Below, one piece after another: positions 24,617 through 32,472 of a DNA stretch of 64,000 bases; positions within the stretch are counted from its first letter, which is position 1; every line of letters begins with the position of its first letter. Source of the stretch: Nocardia sp. CC227C (GTDB lineage: Bacteria; Actinomycetota; Actinomycetes; Mycobacteriales; Mycobacteriaceae); contig NZ_JASITE010000008.1 in the NCBI RefSeq assembly GCF_030767025.1, forward strand, positions 1-64,000, read 5' to 3'. A model generated the notes under the pieces. The model saw only the letters and a program-made list of their open reading frames with translations, ran no database searches and was not told where the DNA came from. Position numbers and translations under genes: made by a program.

Positions 24617-25918
24617 CTGGTCGACAGACACAGCCTCAGCGTCCGGCGTGCCCGCGGTGAATCCGGCGGTGGGGCCGATGACGATGATCGCGGGCGGGCG
24701 GATGCCCGCCGCCCGCACGCGCTCGGCCACGGTGGCGAGTTCCGCGCGCAGGGTTCGCTGCGTGCGCAGGCTGCCCTCCTGGACGACGGTGACCGGGGTG
24801 TCGGCGGCGCGCCCGCCCGCGAGCAGGGCCGCGGCGAACTGTTCGATCCGTTCCACCGCCATGAGCAGCACAATGGTGCCGCGCAACCGGGCCAGCGCGG
24901 GCCAGTCCACCAGCGAATCCGGATGGTCGGGGGCGACATGGCCGCTGACCACCACGAATTCGTGGGTGACGCCGCGATGGGTGACCGGTATCCCGGCCAG
25001 GGCGGGCACCGAGATGGCGCTGGTGACCCCGGGGACCACCGTCACCGGGACGCCCGCCGCCGCGCACGCCTCCAACTCCTCGAAGCCGCGCCCGAACACA
25101 TACGGGTCGCCGCCCTTGAGCCGCACCACGAATTTGCCCGCCTTCGCTCCTTCGACGAGCGCGTTGTTGATGGCCTCCTGCGCCATGGCGCGGCCGTACG
25201 GGATCTTGGCGGCGTCGACCACCTCGACATGCGGGCCGAGTTCGGCGAGCAGTTCCGGCGGGGCGAGCCGGTCGGCCACCACCAGATCGGCTCGCGCCAG
25301 CAGGCGGCGGCCGCGCACGGTGATGAGATCGGGATCGCCGGGTCCGCCGCCGATGAGCGCGACGCCCGGGGCGGTCGGTTCGGATTCGTCGGTGACCACC
25401 CCGGATTGCAGCGCCTCGAGCAGCGCGGTGCGCACGGCGGCGGAACGGCGGTGCTCGCCGCCGGCCAGCACGCCGAGGGTCAGACCGTCGTAGCGGGCGG
25501 TGGCCGGGGTGACGGCGGTGCCGAAGCGAGCGGCGTCGGCGCGCACGCAGAAGACGCGTCGGCGCTCGGCCTCGGCGACCACGGCCGCGTTGGTGTCGGG
25601 CTCGTCGGTGCATGCCAGGGCGTACCAGGCCCCGTCCAGGTCGCCGTCGACATAGTCGCGCAGGGTGAGGGTGAGCTGCCCGGAGGTGGCCATGCCCTCC
25701 ACCGCCGGGGTGGTGGCCCGAGTGATCACGTGCACGTCCGCGCCGGAGGCGATGAGCAGTCCGAGCCGCCGCTGGGCGACGGTCCCGCCACCCACGACGA
25801 CGACGCGACGACCGTTCAGATCCAATCCGGCCAGGTACGGCTCATCCCCGCACGCGCGGGGAGCGAAGTTCGGGTCGCCGCCGGCGCGGTCATGAGATGC
25901 GGCTGACGTGTTCTGCAC
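24605..25918 (-). CDS. cysG: Fused siroheme synthase: precorrin-2 dehydrogenase and uroporphyrinogen-III C-methyltransferase
   Basis: 437 residues from GTG 25918 (450 from an ATG at 25957). The N-terminal half is the NAD-dependent precorrin-2 dehydrogenase (PYLAGLDLNGRRVVVVGGGTVAQRRLGLLIASGADV). The C-terminal half is the SAM methyltransferase (GVALIGGGPGDPDLITVRGRRLLARADLVVADRL, VVRLKGGDPYVFGRGFEELEAC, VTVVPGVTSAISVPALAGIPVTHRG). It makes precorrin-2, feeding siroheme and cobalamin. The conserved part begins at PYLAGL; the preceding ~30 residues include FAPRACGDE, encoded by a CRISPR-like repeat. The gene end lies in a 22-bp repeat array. A palindrome TCACCG-n7-CGGTGA at 25992-26010 may be its operator. 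Confidence 0.95.
   Translation of the reverse strand: MQNTSAASHDRAGGDPNFAPRACGDEPYLAGLDLNGRRVVVVGGGTVAQRRLGLLIASGADVHVITRATTPAVEGMATSGQLTLTLRDYVDGDLDGAWYALACTDEPDTNAAVVAEAERRRVFCVRADAARFGTAVTPATARYDGLTLGVLAGGEHRRSAAVRTALLEALQSGVVTDESEPTAPGVALIGGGPGDPDLITVRGRRLLARADLVVADRLAPPELLAELGPHVEVVDAAKIPYGRAMAQEAINNALVEGAKAGKFVVRLKGGDPYVFGRGFEELEACAAAGVPVTVVPGVTSAISVPALAGIPVTHRGVTHEFVVVSGHVAPDHPDSLVDWPALARLRGTIVLLMAVERIEQFAAALLAGGRAADTPVTVVQEGSLRTQRTLRAELATVAERVRAAGIRPPAIIVIGPTAGFTAGTPDAEAVSVDQGAG
25838..25865 (-). repeat. Solitary type I-E CRISPR-like repeat inside cysG
   Basis: Read on the plus strand, this is CGGCTCATCCCCG followed by CACGCGCGGGGAGC. It carries the CCCCGC-(n)-GCGGGG palindrome and GGCTCATC flank of actinobacterial type I-E CRISPR repeats; only the last two bases differ from the pattern I recall. 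There is a single copy, no second repeat at spacer distance and no cas genes in the window. It encodes PRACGDEP near the CysG N-terminus. It may be coincidence, an integrated repeat, or a processed fragment. Confidence 0.5.
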
Positions 25919-26040
25919 AAGGTTCGAGCCTACGGCCTGGCCGCGCGGACCCGACATCCGACCGGCTTCCGTGCGGCAAACGATAGGAACCTCACCGTGA
26001 TCACCGGTGACGCCCGATCGCAGCCACGCATCGGACGGAC

Positions 26041-26154
26041 TCAGAGGCGGCCGAGGACCTTGGTCGGGGAGATCCGAACGACCACCCGGTCGGCGTCGTC
26101 GACGGAGGCCGGGTTGAACTCCCGATAGGTCTTACCCGCGAACCGGAGCGACAT
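26041..26154 (-). CDS. Possible small hypothetical protein
   Basis: A 37-codon frame from ATG 26154 encodes MSLRFAGKTYREFNPASVDDADRVVVRISPTKVLGRL. The frame is open a further ~20 codons upstream (GRGIATTIPDPEREL), with no better start. The composition looks protein-like: alternating charged and hydrophobic residues, and high-GC third positions. It may be a genuine small protein or the 3' end of a decayed gene. The remaining 25958-26243 gap shows nothing else except the cysG-proximal palindrome. Confidence 0.35.
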   Translation of the reverse strand: MSLRFAGKTYREFNPASVDDADRVVVRISPTKVLGRL

Positions 26155-26243
26155 CCGCAGTTCCCGTTCGGGATCGGGAATCGTCGTGGCGATGCCGCGA
26201 CCGGGTCCGCCGGGATCCGCTCACTCCCCGGCCCGGCTCCAGC

Positions 26244-27590
26244 TCACCGCACGCCTCCGCTCAACTGGGGATAGTCCTGCACCAGGTGGAATCCCGGCCC
26301 GCGCAACGGGAATTCGTTCTCATCCTGCCGGGTCAATGTCATGGTGACCGGTCGGCCGTCGATCGTGCCGGTCAGCAGCAGCCGATCGGGAGCCGGACGC
26401 TCGTAGGTGAAGTCCGCCCAGGTGGGCGCGGACGGGTCCTGCTTCATGACGATGGTGTGCGTCCCGCTGTCCACCGTGCCGAGCACGGGCACCAGTTCGT
26501 CGTCCATCCGCTGGAAGTGGATCACCTCGAGATCCTCGAACACCACGCGCCGCCATCGGTTCTCATCGGTGAGCACCGGCGGCTGCGGAATGCCGTCGCG
26601 GGTGAACTCGTCGACGTTCCAGATGCCGTACAGCTCGGAGGTCGGCCGACCGCCGCCCCATTCTCGATATCCCTCCAGAGTGACCTGCGCGAAGCCGACA
26701 CACAGCCACGCCGCCAGCACGATCTGGGCCACGGCGGCGATCCGGGCGGCGCGGCCGTGGAAGGGCCGTGGCATGGTGGACGGTCCCGCCGCGCCGCCGA
26801 GCAGCACCGCGGTCACCCGGCGGGCCTCCGGGGCCAGCAGCACCAGGGTCAACAGCAGCAGGTGGAACGACAGCAGTTTCACCGGCACGTCGTAGGTCAT
26901 GTTCAGCACCCAAACCTGCGCCATGCTCACCAGGCTCAGCAGCGCACCCGCCAGCGCGGTGCGCGGCAGGAGCAGCAGCAGGCCGCCGAGGATCTCGGCC
27001 ACCCCGAGCAGGATCTGGTAGGTCGGGGACGCGCCGACCTGGCTCCACAGCACCGACATGAGCGTGAAGTCGCCGTACGGCTGGAGCAGCGTCACCAGCG
27101 ACGGTTCCGACATCTGGGTGGGAATGGCCTTGGCGAAGCCGTACAGCAGCATCTGGGTGGCCAGGCACAGGCGGATGAAGAGCAGGAACCAGCCCGCCAG
27201 GCGGCGGTATTCGGTGCGCCACCGGTCCAGCAGGGTCCAGACGACCGTCGCGGCCAGCGCGGCGACGAGGATGCAGAACACCAGGACGAAGAAGTAGACC
27301 TGGTCACCGCTGCCCGAATCGCGCAGTACCGCTTCGGCCCCGAAAACCGTGCGGCCCACCGACTCGATGACCGGTTCGGGCAGCCGTGCGTACTGCATGA
27401 CCAGGTCGTCCGGCAGCCACCGCGTGAGCGGCCCCAGAAACGACAGCAGTATCTGCGGGAAGAGCACGCAGAACAGCCCGAAGTAGACGAAGCTGAAGCG
27501 GAAGGCAATGCGGGTGAACGGATTCCACCGCGTCGCGGCCACCGGAGGCTGATCGAGGCCGGTGTCGACGGCGACCGTGCCCACGCTCAT
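26244..27590 (-). CDS. DoxX-like multi-pass membrane protein with C-terminal soluble domain (paralogue 2)
   Basis: 448 residues, the same architecture as the 15439-16806 protein: WNPFTRIAFRFSFVYFGLFCVLFPQILL, a VWTLLDRWRTEYRRLAGWFLLFIRLCLATQMLLYGFAKAIPTQM segment aligning with the paralogue, ILLGVAEILGGLLLLLPRTALAGALLSLVSMAQVWVLNMTYDVPVKLLSFHLLLL, and a C-terminal domain with SELYGIWNVDEFTRDG, RRVVFEDLEVIHFQRMDDEL and PDRLLLTGTIDGRPVTMTLTRQDENEFPLRGPGFHLV. The start ATG 27590 is preceded by GAGAGGGG. It is divergent from the phosphotransferase gene. Role unknown; a quinone or thiol link, as in some DoxX proteins, is only a guess. Confidence 0.75.
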   Translation of the reverse strand: MSVGTVAVDTGLDQPPVAATRWNPFTRIAFRFSFVYFGLFCVLFPQILLSFLGPLTRWLPDDLVMQYARLPEPVIESVGRTVFGAEAVLRDSGSGDQVYFFVLVFCILVAALAATVVWTLLDRWRTEYRRLAGWFLLFIRLCLATQMLLYGFAKAIPTQMSEPSLVTLLQPYGDFTLMSVLWSQVGASPTYQILLGVAEILGGLLLLLPRTALAGALLSLVSMAQVWVLNMTYDVPVKLLSFHLLLLTLVLLAPEARRVTAVLLGGAAGPSTMPRPFHGRAARIAAVAQIVLAAWLCVGFAQVTLEGYREWGGGRPTSELYGIWNVDEFTRDGIPQPPVLTDENRWRRVVFEDLEVIHFQRMDDELVPVLGTVDSGTHTIVMKQDPSAPTWADFTYERPAPDRLLLTGTIDGRPVTMTLTRQDENEFPLRGPGFHLVQDYPQLSGGVR

Positions 27591-27821
27591 GGTGTCCCCT
27601 CTCTTTTCTCGAGAGTTCGACGCTATGAATTCCGGGCGCGCGCGGCCTCCAGGCAGACCCTGATTTACACCCCGGTTCCGCCGGAGCCGACGTACCCCTC
27701 CCGGCGTACGTGCCATCCGCACCGCGGCGTATTTCCCCAGTACAGCCGGGGAAGGACAAGCGGATATCCCGGTGACCGGAACTAACGAAATCCATCCGTC
27801 GATTTCACGCCGCGGGGTAAT

Positions 27822-27835
27822 TAGAACGCGTTACA
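27822..27835. promoter_or_regulatory. KstR-type box (TAGAACGCGTTACA)
   Basis: Exact match to the recalled KstR consensus TnnAACnnGTTnnA. It lies 35 bases before the phosphotransferase start in the gap with the divergent DoxX-like gene. KstR represses sterol and lipid catabolism genes in mycolic-acid actinobacteria; phosphotransferase-family genes are known in its regulon. Confidence 0.6.
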
Positions 27836-27869
27836 TTCCACTCACCGTTCCACTGTGTCAGGAGGATCC

Positions 27870-29003
27870 ATGACATCGGCCGACGCCGATCCCAACCAGC
27901 GGCGGCAACTGACCACCACCGAACGCGACCTCGACGCGGTCGCGGTCGCGCTGGCGCAGTGGCTCGCCACCAAGGTCGAGGCGGACCGGCCGCCCGAGGT
28001 CACGTCCATCACCCGCCCGACGGCGGGCGGCATGTCGAGCACCACCCTGCTCTTCGACGCCGCCTGGACCGAGAACGGCGCGGCGGCCGGTGGCGCGTTC
28101 GTGGCGCGGCTGCCACCGGAGGAAAGTTCCTTCCCGGTCTTCGAAACATACGATCTGGCAACACAATTCGCCGTCATGGCCGAGGTGGCCGAGGCCACCG
28201 ACGTGCCGGTGCCGCCGCTGGCCTGGATGGAGCCGGATCCCAGCGTGCTGGGCGCGCCGTTCTTCGTCATGCGGCGGGTGCACGGTCGGGTCCCCGAGGA
28301 CAACCCGCCCTACGTCTTCCTCGGCTGGCTGTTCGACGCCACGCCGGAGCAGCGGTACACGGTGACCCGCAACACCATCCAGATCATCGCCAAGATCCAC
28401 GCCATCGAGAATCCCGCCGAGCGGTTCCCGACGCTGGCGGGGGCGGGACCATCGCTGCGGCGGCACGTGGACGCCCAGAAGGCTTGGTACGACTGGGCTC
28501 TCGCACGCGACGGCTATCGCATCCCGATCCTGGAACGCGCCTTCGACTGGCTGGAGGAACACTGGCCAGCCGATCCCGGACCGGATGTGCTCAGCTGGGG
28601 CGACGCCCGGCCCGGGAACATCATGTTCGGCGAATTCGATCCGGTCGCGGTGCTGGACTGGGAGATGGCGGCCATCGGCCCGCGCGAACTCGATGTGGCG
28701 TGGACAGTGCTCATCCACCGGTTCTTCCAGGACATCGCCACCCGATTCGACCAGCCCGGCCTGCCGGACTTCATGCGGCGCAGCGACGTCGAGCGGCTGT
28801 ACGAGGAGTTCACCGGGCACCGGGTGCGCGACCTGGACTGGTACCTCATGTACGCGGCGCTGCGACACGGCATCGTCATGGCGCGCATCAAACGCCGGAT
28901 GATCCATTTCGGCGAGGACACCGACACCACCGACCGCGACGACTACGTCATGCACCGGCCACTGCTGCAGGCACTGCTCGACGGCACCTACGCCTGGGAT
29001 TGA
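27870..29003 (+). CDS. Aminoglycoside phosphotransferase-family (ACAD10-like) kinase
   Basis: 377 residues. A protein-kinase-like APH fold is shown by ITRPTAGGMSSTTLLFDAAW, the catalytic loop LSWGDARPGNIMFGEF (the usual HGD replaced by WGD) and the metal-binding VLDWEMAAIGPRELDVAW. These proteins phosphorylate small molecules; the ACAD10/11-like branch acts on hydroxyacyl-CoA in lipid and sterol catabolism. That fits the KstR-type box 35 bases upstream. ATG 27870 is chosen because AGGAGG ends four bases before it. The next gene follows after 22 bases, probably in the same operon. It is not expected to be an antibiotic resistance enzyme. Confidence 0.85.
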   Translation: MTSADADPNQRRQLTTTERDLDAVAVALAQWLATKVEADRPPEVTSITRPTAGGMSSTTLLFDAAWTENGAAAGGAFVARLPPEESSFPVFETYDLATQFAVMAEVAEATDVPVPPLAWMEPDPSVLGAPFFVMRRVHGRVPEDNPPYVFLGWLFDATPEQRYTVTRNTIQIIAKIHAIENPAERFPTLAGAGPSLRRHVDAQKAWYDWALARDGYRIPILERAFDWLEEHWPADPGPDVLSWGDARPGNIMFGEFDPVAVLDWEMAAIGPRELDVAWTVLIHRFFQDIATRFDQPGLPDFMRRSDVERLYEEFTGHRVRDLDWYLMYAALRHGIVMARIKRRMIHFGEDTDTTDRDDYVMHRPLLQALLDGTYAWD

Positions 29004-29025
29004 CCCCGCGAACCGAGGAAACGAC

Positions 29026-30126
29026 ATGATCGGCCCATTGGACGAATACCCCCTCCACCAGACGCCGCTGCCCATGGCGCGAGTGGGAACCAGCGATCGG
29101 AACTTCTACGATCGCAGCTATTTCAACGCCTCCGACCGGGACGGTGGCACCTTCCTCGTCACCGGGTTCGGTGTGTACCCGAATCTCGGTGTGGTGGACG
29201 CCTTCGCGACCGTGCGACGCGGGAACGAGCAACGGGCGGTGCGCTTCTCGGACGCATTGACCGAGCGCAGCCTGGATCTCGCCGTCGGCGGGTACCGGCT
29301 GGAGGTGATCGAGCCGCTGCACAGGATCCGAGCCGTGTGCGAGCACGACGACCTGTCCTTCGACATGACCTGGGAGGGCGCGTTTCCCGTGGTGCGCGAG
29401 GAGCCGCACACCATCATCACCGGGCTGAACCGGCCCATCATCGACGCGCAGCGATTCGCGCAGGTCGGGTCGTGGTCGGGGACGCTCACCGTGGACGGCA
29501 CCGATTACACCGTCGATCCGGCGGTGTGGACCGGGACCCGGGACCGGTCCTGGGGCATCCGGCCCGTCGGCGAATCCGATCCGCCGGGACGCGCGGCCGA
29601 CGAACCGTCACAGGGCTTCTGGTGGTTGTACGTGCCGCTGCGCTTCGACGACTTCTCCATCATCGTCATCGTGCAGGAGGAACCCAACGGGTTCCGCACG
29701 CTCAACGACGCCACCCGCATCTGGCACGACGGGCGCATCGAACAGCTCGGCTGGCCGCGGGTACACCTCACCTACAAGTCCGGCACCCGGATCCCGGTGG
29801 CGCTGCGTCTCGAACTGACCACCCCCGACGGCAAGCCGCTCGAGGTCGAGGTCGAAGCCGGAACCTTCATCGCCCTCAATGTGGGCTGCGGCTACGGTGG
29901 CGACCCCGACTGGCTGCACGGCCAGTGGAAGGGCCGCGCCTGGGTCGACAGCCGCCGCTACGACCTCACCGATCCCGCCATCGCGGGCCGCATCCCGTTC
30001 GGCGTCATCGACCACGTGGGCAAGGCCCGCTGCGGAGATGCCGAAGGATGGGGGCTGTTCGAACACGGCAGCCTGGGCCGCCACGACCCGACCGGATTCG
30101 CCGACTGGACGTCGGTGGCACCCTGA
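29026..30126 (+). CDS. AttH/CrtC-like (DUF7064/7065-type) protein
   Basis: 366 residues, beta-rich. It begins MIGPLDEYPLHQTPLPMARVGTSDRNFYDRSYFNASDRDGGTFLVTGFGVYPNLGVVDAFATVRRG and includes WTGTRDRSWGIRPVG and FWWLYVPLRFDDFSIIVIVQEEPNGFRTLNDATRIW. This is the two-lipocalin-like layout of the AttH/hydroxyneurosporene-synthase-like group found next to phosphotransferases in sterol or lipid loci. It lies 22 bases after the phosphotransferase, so the two are probably co-expressed. Enzymatic function is not known. Confidence 0.75.
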   Translation: MIGPLDEYPLHQTPLPMARVGTSDRNFYDRSYFNASDRDGGTFLVTGFGVYPNLGVVDAFATVRRGNEQRAVRFSDALTERSLDLAVGGYRLEVIEPLHRIRAVCEHDDLSFDMTWEGAFPVVREEPHTIITGLNRPIIDAQRFAQVGSWSGTLTVDGTDYTVDPAVWTGTRDRSWGIRPVGESDPPGRAADEPSQGFWWLYVPLRFDDFSIIVIVQEEPNGFRTLNDATRIWHDGRIEQLGWPRVHLTYKSGTRIPVALRLELTTPDGKPLEVEVEAGTFIALNVGCGYGGDPDWLHGQWKGRAWVDSRRYDLTDPAIAGRIPFGVIDHVGKARCGDAEGWGLFEHGSLGRHDPTGFADWTSVAP

Positions 30127-30196
30127 GCAATCCGACGGGGCGGCGGTAACGAAGTACTCCATGCCACGGTTCGACGGGACCCCGCGCCGACACCCG

Positions 30197-30291
30197 GCGC
30201 GGGGCGTCCCTAGTCACGCGGGGCGTCCCTAGTCACGCGGGGCGTCCCTAACCACGCGGGGCCTCCCTAACCACGCGGGGCCTCCCTGACG
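30197..30291 (+). repeat. 19-bp tandem repeat, five copies
   Basis: Five 19-base units at 30197, 30216, 30235, 30254 and 30273 with consensus ACGCGGGGCGTCCCTARYC. The first two internal units are identical, then two drift together (GCGTCCC to GCCTCCC), showing stepwise duplication. It lies between convergent genes. Confidence 0.9.
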
Positions 30292-30330
30292 AAACGGCCG
30301 CCTCGCGATGCGATCGACGGGGCGGGCCCG

Positions 30331-30699
30331 CTAGCGTCCGCCGAACACGGCCGTCGCCACCGTGATTTCGCCGACCACGCGCTTCCGCACCACCAGCCGC
30401 CCGCCCGTCGCCGCGCGCAGTGCGGCGGCCTCCGCCACGCTCGGCGTGCCGAGCGCGGCGGCGGTGCGCACCGAGGGGTTGGGCACCGCCACGGCCGCCA
30501 GTTCGTCAGGTGTGAACGCGACGACCGGAACGCCGAGCTCGGCTGCCGCCGCGACCAATCCGGGCTCCTCGGCCCTGCGGTCCACGGTGGCCAGACAGGC
30601 GATCTCGACCTCGGCGGCCACCGCACGCACCGCATCGAGAATGTCGCCGGCATCGGCCCCTGCCCGCATGCCCACGCCGACCACGAGAGCACCCGTCAC
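30331..30699 (-). CDS. CobE/CbiG C-terminal domain cobalamin biosynthesis protein
   Basis: 122 residues matching the small CobE/CbiG_C domain: LVVGVGMRAGADAGDILDAVRAVAAEVEIACLATVDRRAEEPGLVAAAAELGVPVVAFTPDELAAVAVPNPS, and the C-terminal ATGGRLVVRKRVVGEITVATAVFGGR. In CbiG the full protein opens the delta-lactone of cobalt-precorrin-5A; the isolated C-terminal domain has an unclear role. The start is GTG or ATG at 30699. It lies 156 bases after cobB on the same strand. Confidence 0.82.
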   Translation of the reverse strand: MTGALVVGVGMRAGADAGDILDAVRAVAAEVEIACLATVDRRAEEPGLVAAAAELGVPVVAFTPDELAAVAVPNPSVRTAAALGTPSVAEAAALRAATGGRLVVRKRVVGEITVATAVFGGR

Positions 30700-30855
30700 G
30701 AGAACCCACTCCCCCCGGGCGCTACGGCACCAGCGGACGGTGGTATGTCCAAACGCACCAGGCCGCTGCGGCGATGGCCACCCACCCGGTGATCGGTCGG
30801 CTGAAGCCGATCCGGAGTGCGGTGCCGGTCGATGTCGACAGCGCCGCCGGGCGCG

Positions 30856-32472
30856 TCAGGCACCTGTCCGGCTCCGGGCGAAATCCGCTGCGGCGGTGAC
30901 GAAGCGGGCGATGGCGGCCGGATTTCCGGCGGGGTGGGTGTGCAGGTAGGAGGCGTGGACGCGGTGCGGGAGAGCGCCTTCCCTGACCGTTTCGCCGGTG
31001 GGTGAGCGCCAGCCCCAGGCGGGAAGGTCTGCGCCCGCGACGGTAAGCCGGGTGCGATGGAACTCGTGGCCGCGCACCCGTTCGCCCGCCGACCACAGCG
31101 GAGAATCGGACAGCGCTACCGCATCCCGATAGCCGAGGGTGAGGCGAGGTCCGAATTCGGCCGCGGCGTCGACGACTCCGGCCATGGGATGGCCGTCGAG
31201 CGTGCGGGTCAGGTAGAGCAGACCGGCGCATTCGGCATGGATCGGCATACCCCGCCGCGCGCTCTCGGCCACCGCGTCGCGCAGCGCGGCATTCGCAGAC
31301 AGCTCCGCCGCATGCTCCTCGGGGAACCCGCCGGGCAACACCAGACCCGCTGTGCCGGGCGGCAATTCGTTACACAGCGGATCGAAAACCACCACCCGCG
31401 CCCCGGCCGCCTCGAGCAGTTCCCGATGCTCGGCGTAACCGAAGGTGAACGCGGCGCCCCCGGCGACCGCGACGACCACACCGGCTCGCACACCACCGAA
31501 TCCGGCACCGCCCACTCCGCCACCGGTCGCACCGTCACGCCGCCGAGCACCGACGCCGACGTCCCGCATGACGGATTCGCCGACGGGCTCGCGGCCCTCG
31601 CCGACAGCGGCACCGACGCCCACGACCGCCTCGGCGGGACCGGTCGAGGTGGGAATGCCCGGCTCGTGGGTCTGATCGGCGACAGCGGCATCTGCCGAGC
31701 GGATACCGTGCGCCGCCATCGCGGTCCGCAGTTCCGCGGCGGGGTCCCAGGCGGGGCCGGTGACCCGGGAGACTGCCAGGGACACCACCGCGGGCAGGTC
31801 GATGTGTGCGGCGATGAGGTCGGTCATGGCCGCCACCGCGGATTCGGCGGCGGTGCCGTGTTCGACGGCGGGAATCAGGCCGAGATGGCGGGAGGGGACG
31901 GCCAATTCGGTCATGCGGGGCAGCGCACCGAGGACGGGGAGGCCGACTCGGTCGCAGGCGGCGCGCAGCACCTGTTCGTGGCGTTCGCTGCCGACGCGGT
32001 TGAGGATGACGCCGCCGAGGCGGATACCGCTGTCGAAAGTGGCGAAACCGTGCAACAGGGCGGCCAGGCTCTGGCTGTGACCGCGGGCGTCGACCACGAG
32101 GACGACCGGCGCACCGAGCATGGCGGCGATCTGGGCGGTGGAGCCCTCGGCCACCGGGGCGGTGTTGTGCTCGTCGATGCGGCCGTCGAACAGACCCATG
32201 ACGCCCTCCACCACGGCGATGTCGCAGCCGCGGCTGCCGTGGCGGTACAGCGGCGCGATCCGTTCCGCGCCCACCAGCACGGGATCGAGATTGCGGCCTG
32301 GGCGGCCGGCCGCCAGCCCGTGATAGCCGGGGTCGATGTAGTCGGGGCCGACCTTGAAGGGGGCCACCCGATGCCCCGCCCGCCGCAGCGCGCCGATCAA
32401 ACCCGTTGCGACCGTCGTCTTCCCACTGCCGGATGCGGGTGCGGCGATCACCACCGCCGGGGTACTCACCAT
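30856..32472 (-). CDS. cobB: Cobyrinate a,c-diamide synthase
   Basis: 538 residues. Amidates the a and c carboxyls of cobyrinate using glutamine and ATP. The N-terminal ATPase has ASGSGKTTVATGLIGALRRAGHRVAPFKVGPDYIDPGYH and VEGVMGLFDG. The C-terminal glutaminase domain has the triad cysteine in MPIHAECAGLLYLTR and VRGHEFHRTRL. Between them is an unusual ~60-residue Gly/Val/Arg-rich linker (about 285-345: EAVVGVGAAVGEGREPV...GATGGGVGGAGFGGVRAG), making it longer than the ~460-residue homologues. The ATG overlaps the cobO stop by seven bases. Confidence 0.95.
   Translation of the reverse strand: MVSTPAVVIAAPASGSGKTTVATGLIGALRRAGHRVAPFKVGPDYIDPGYHGLAAGRPGRNLDPVLVGAERIAPLYRHGSRGCDIAVVEGVMGLFDGRIDEHNTAPVAEGSTAQIAAMLGAPVVLVVDARGHSQSLAALLHGFATFDSGIRLGGVILNRVGSERHEQVLRAACDRVGLPVLGALPRMTELAVPSRHLGLIPAVEHGTAAESAVAAMTDLIAAHIDLPAVVSLAVSRVTGPAWDPAAELRTAMAAHGIRSADAAVADQTHEPGIPTSTGPAEAVVGVGAAVGEGREPVGESVMRDVGVGARRRDGATGGGVGGAGFGGVRAGVVVAVAGGAAFTFGYAEHRELLEAAGARVVVFDPLCNELPPGTAGLVLPGGFPEEHAAELSANAALRDAVAESARRGMPIHAECAGLLYLTRTLDGHPMAGVVDAAAEFGPRLTLGYRDAVALSDSPLWSAGERVRGHEFHRTRLTVAGADLPAWGWRSPTGETVREGALPHRVHASYLHTHPAGNPAAIARFVTAAADFARSRTGA

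Noticed and set aside
25838..25865. A true CRISPR array
   Set aside because: Only one repeat-like unit, no spacer-separated second copy and no cas genes in the window; listed as a solitary repeat-like element.
27870..29003. Aminoglycoside resistance gene
   Set aside because: The fold is shared, but the sequence group and KstR-type promoter point to lipid metabolism rather than antibiotic modification.
30722..30855. Minus-strand frame ending GWVAIAAAAWCVWTYHRPLVP
   Set aside because: Has a TM-like end but no start signal and overlaps the cobB end in its longer form; could be a decayed small membrane protein.
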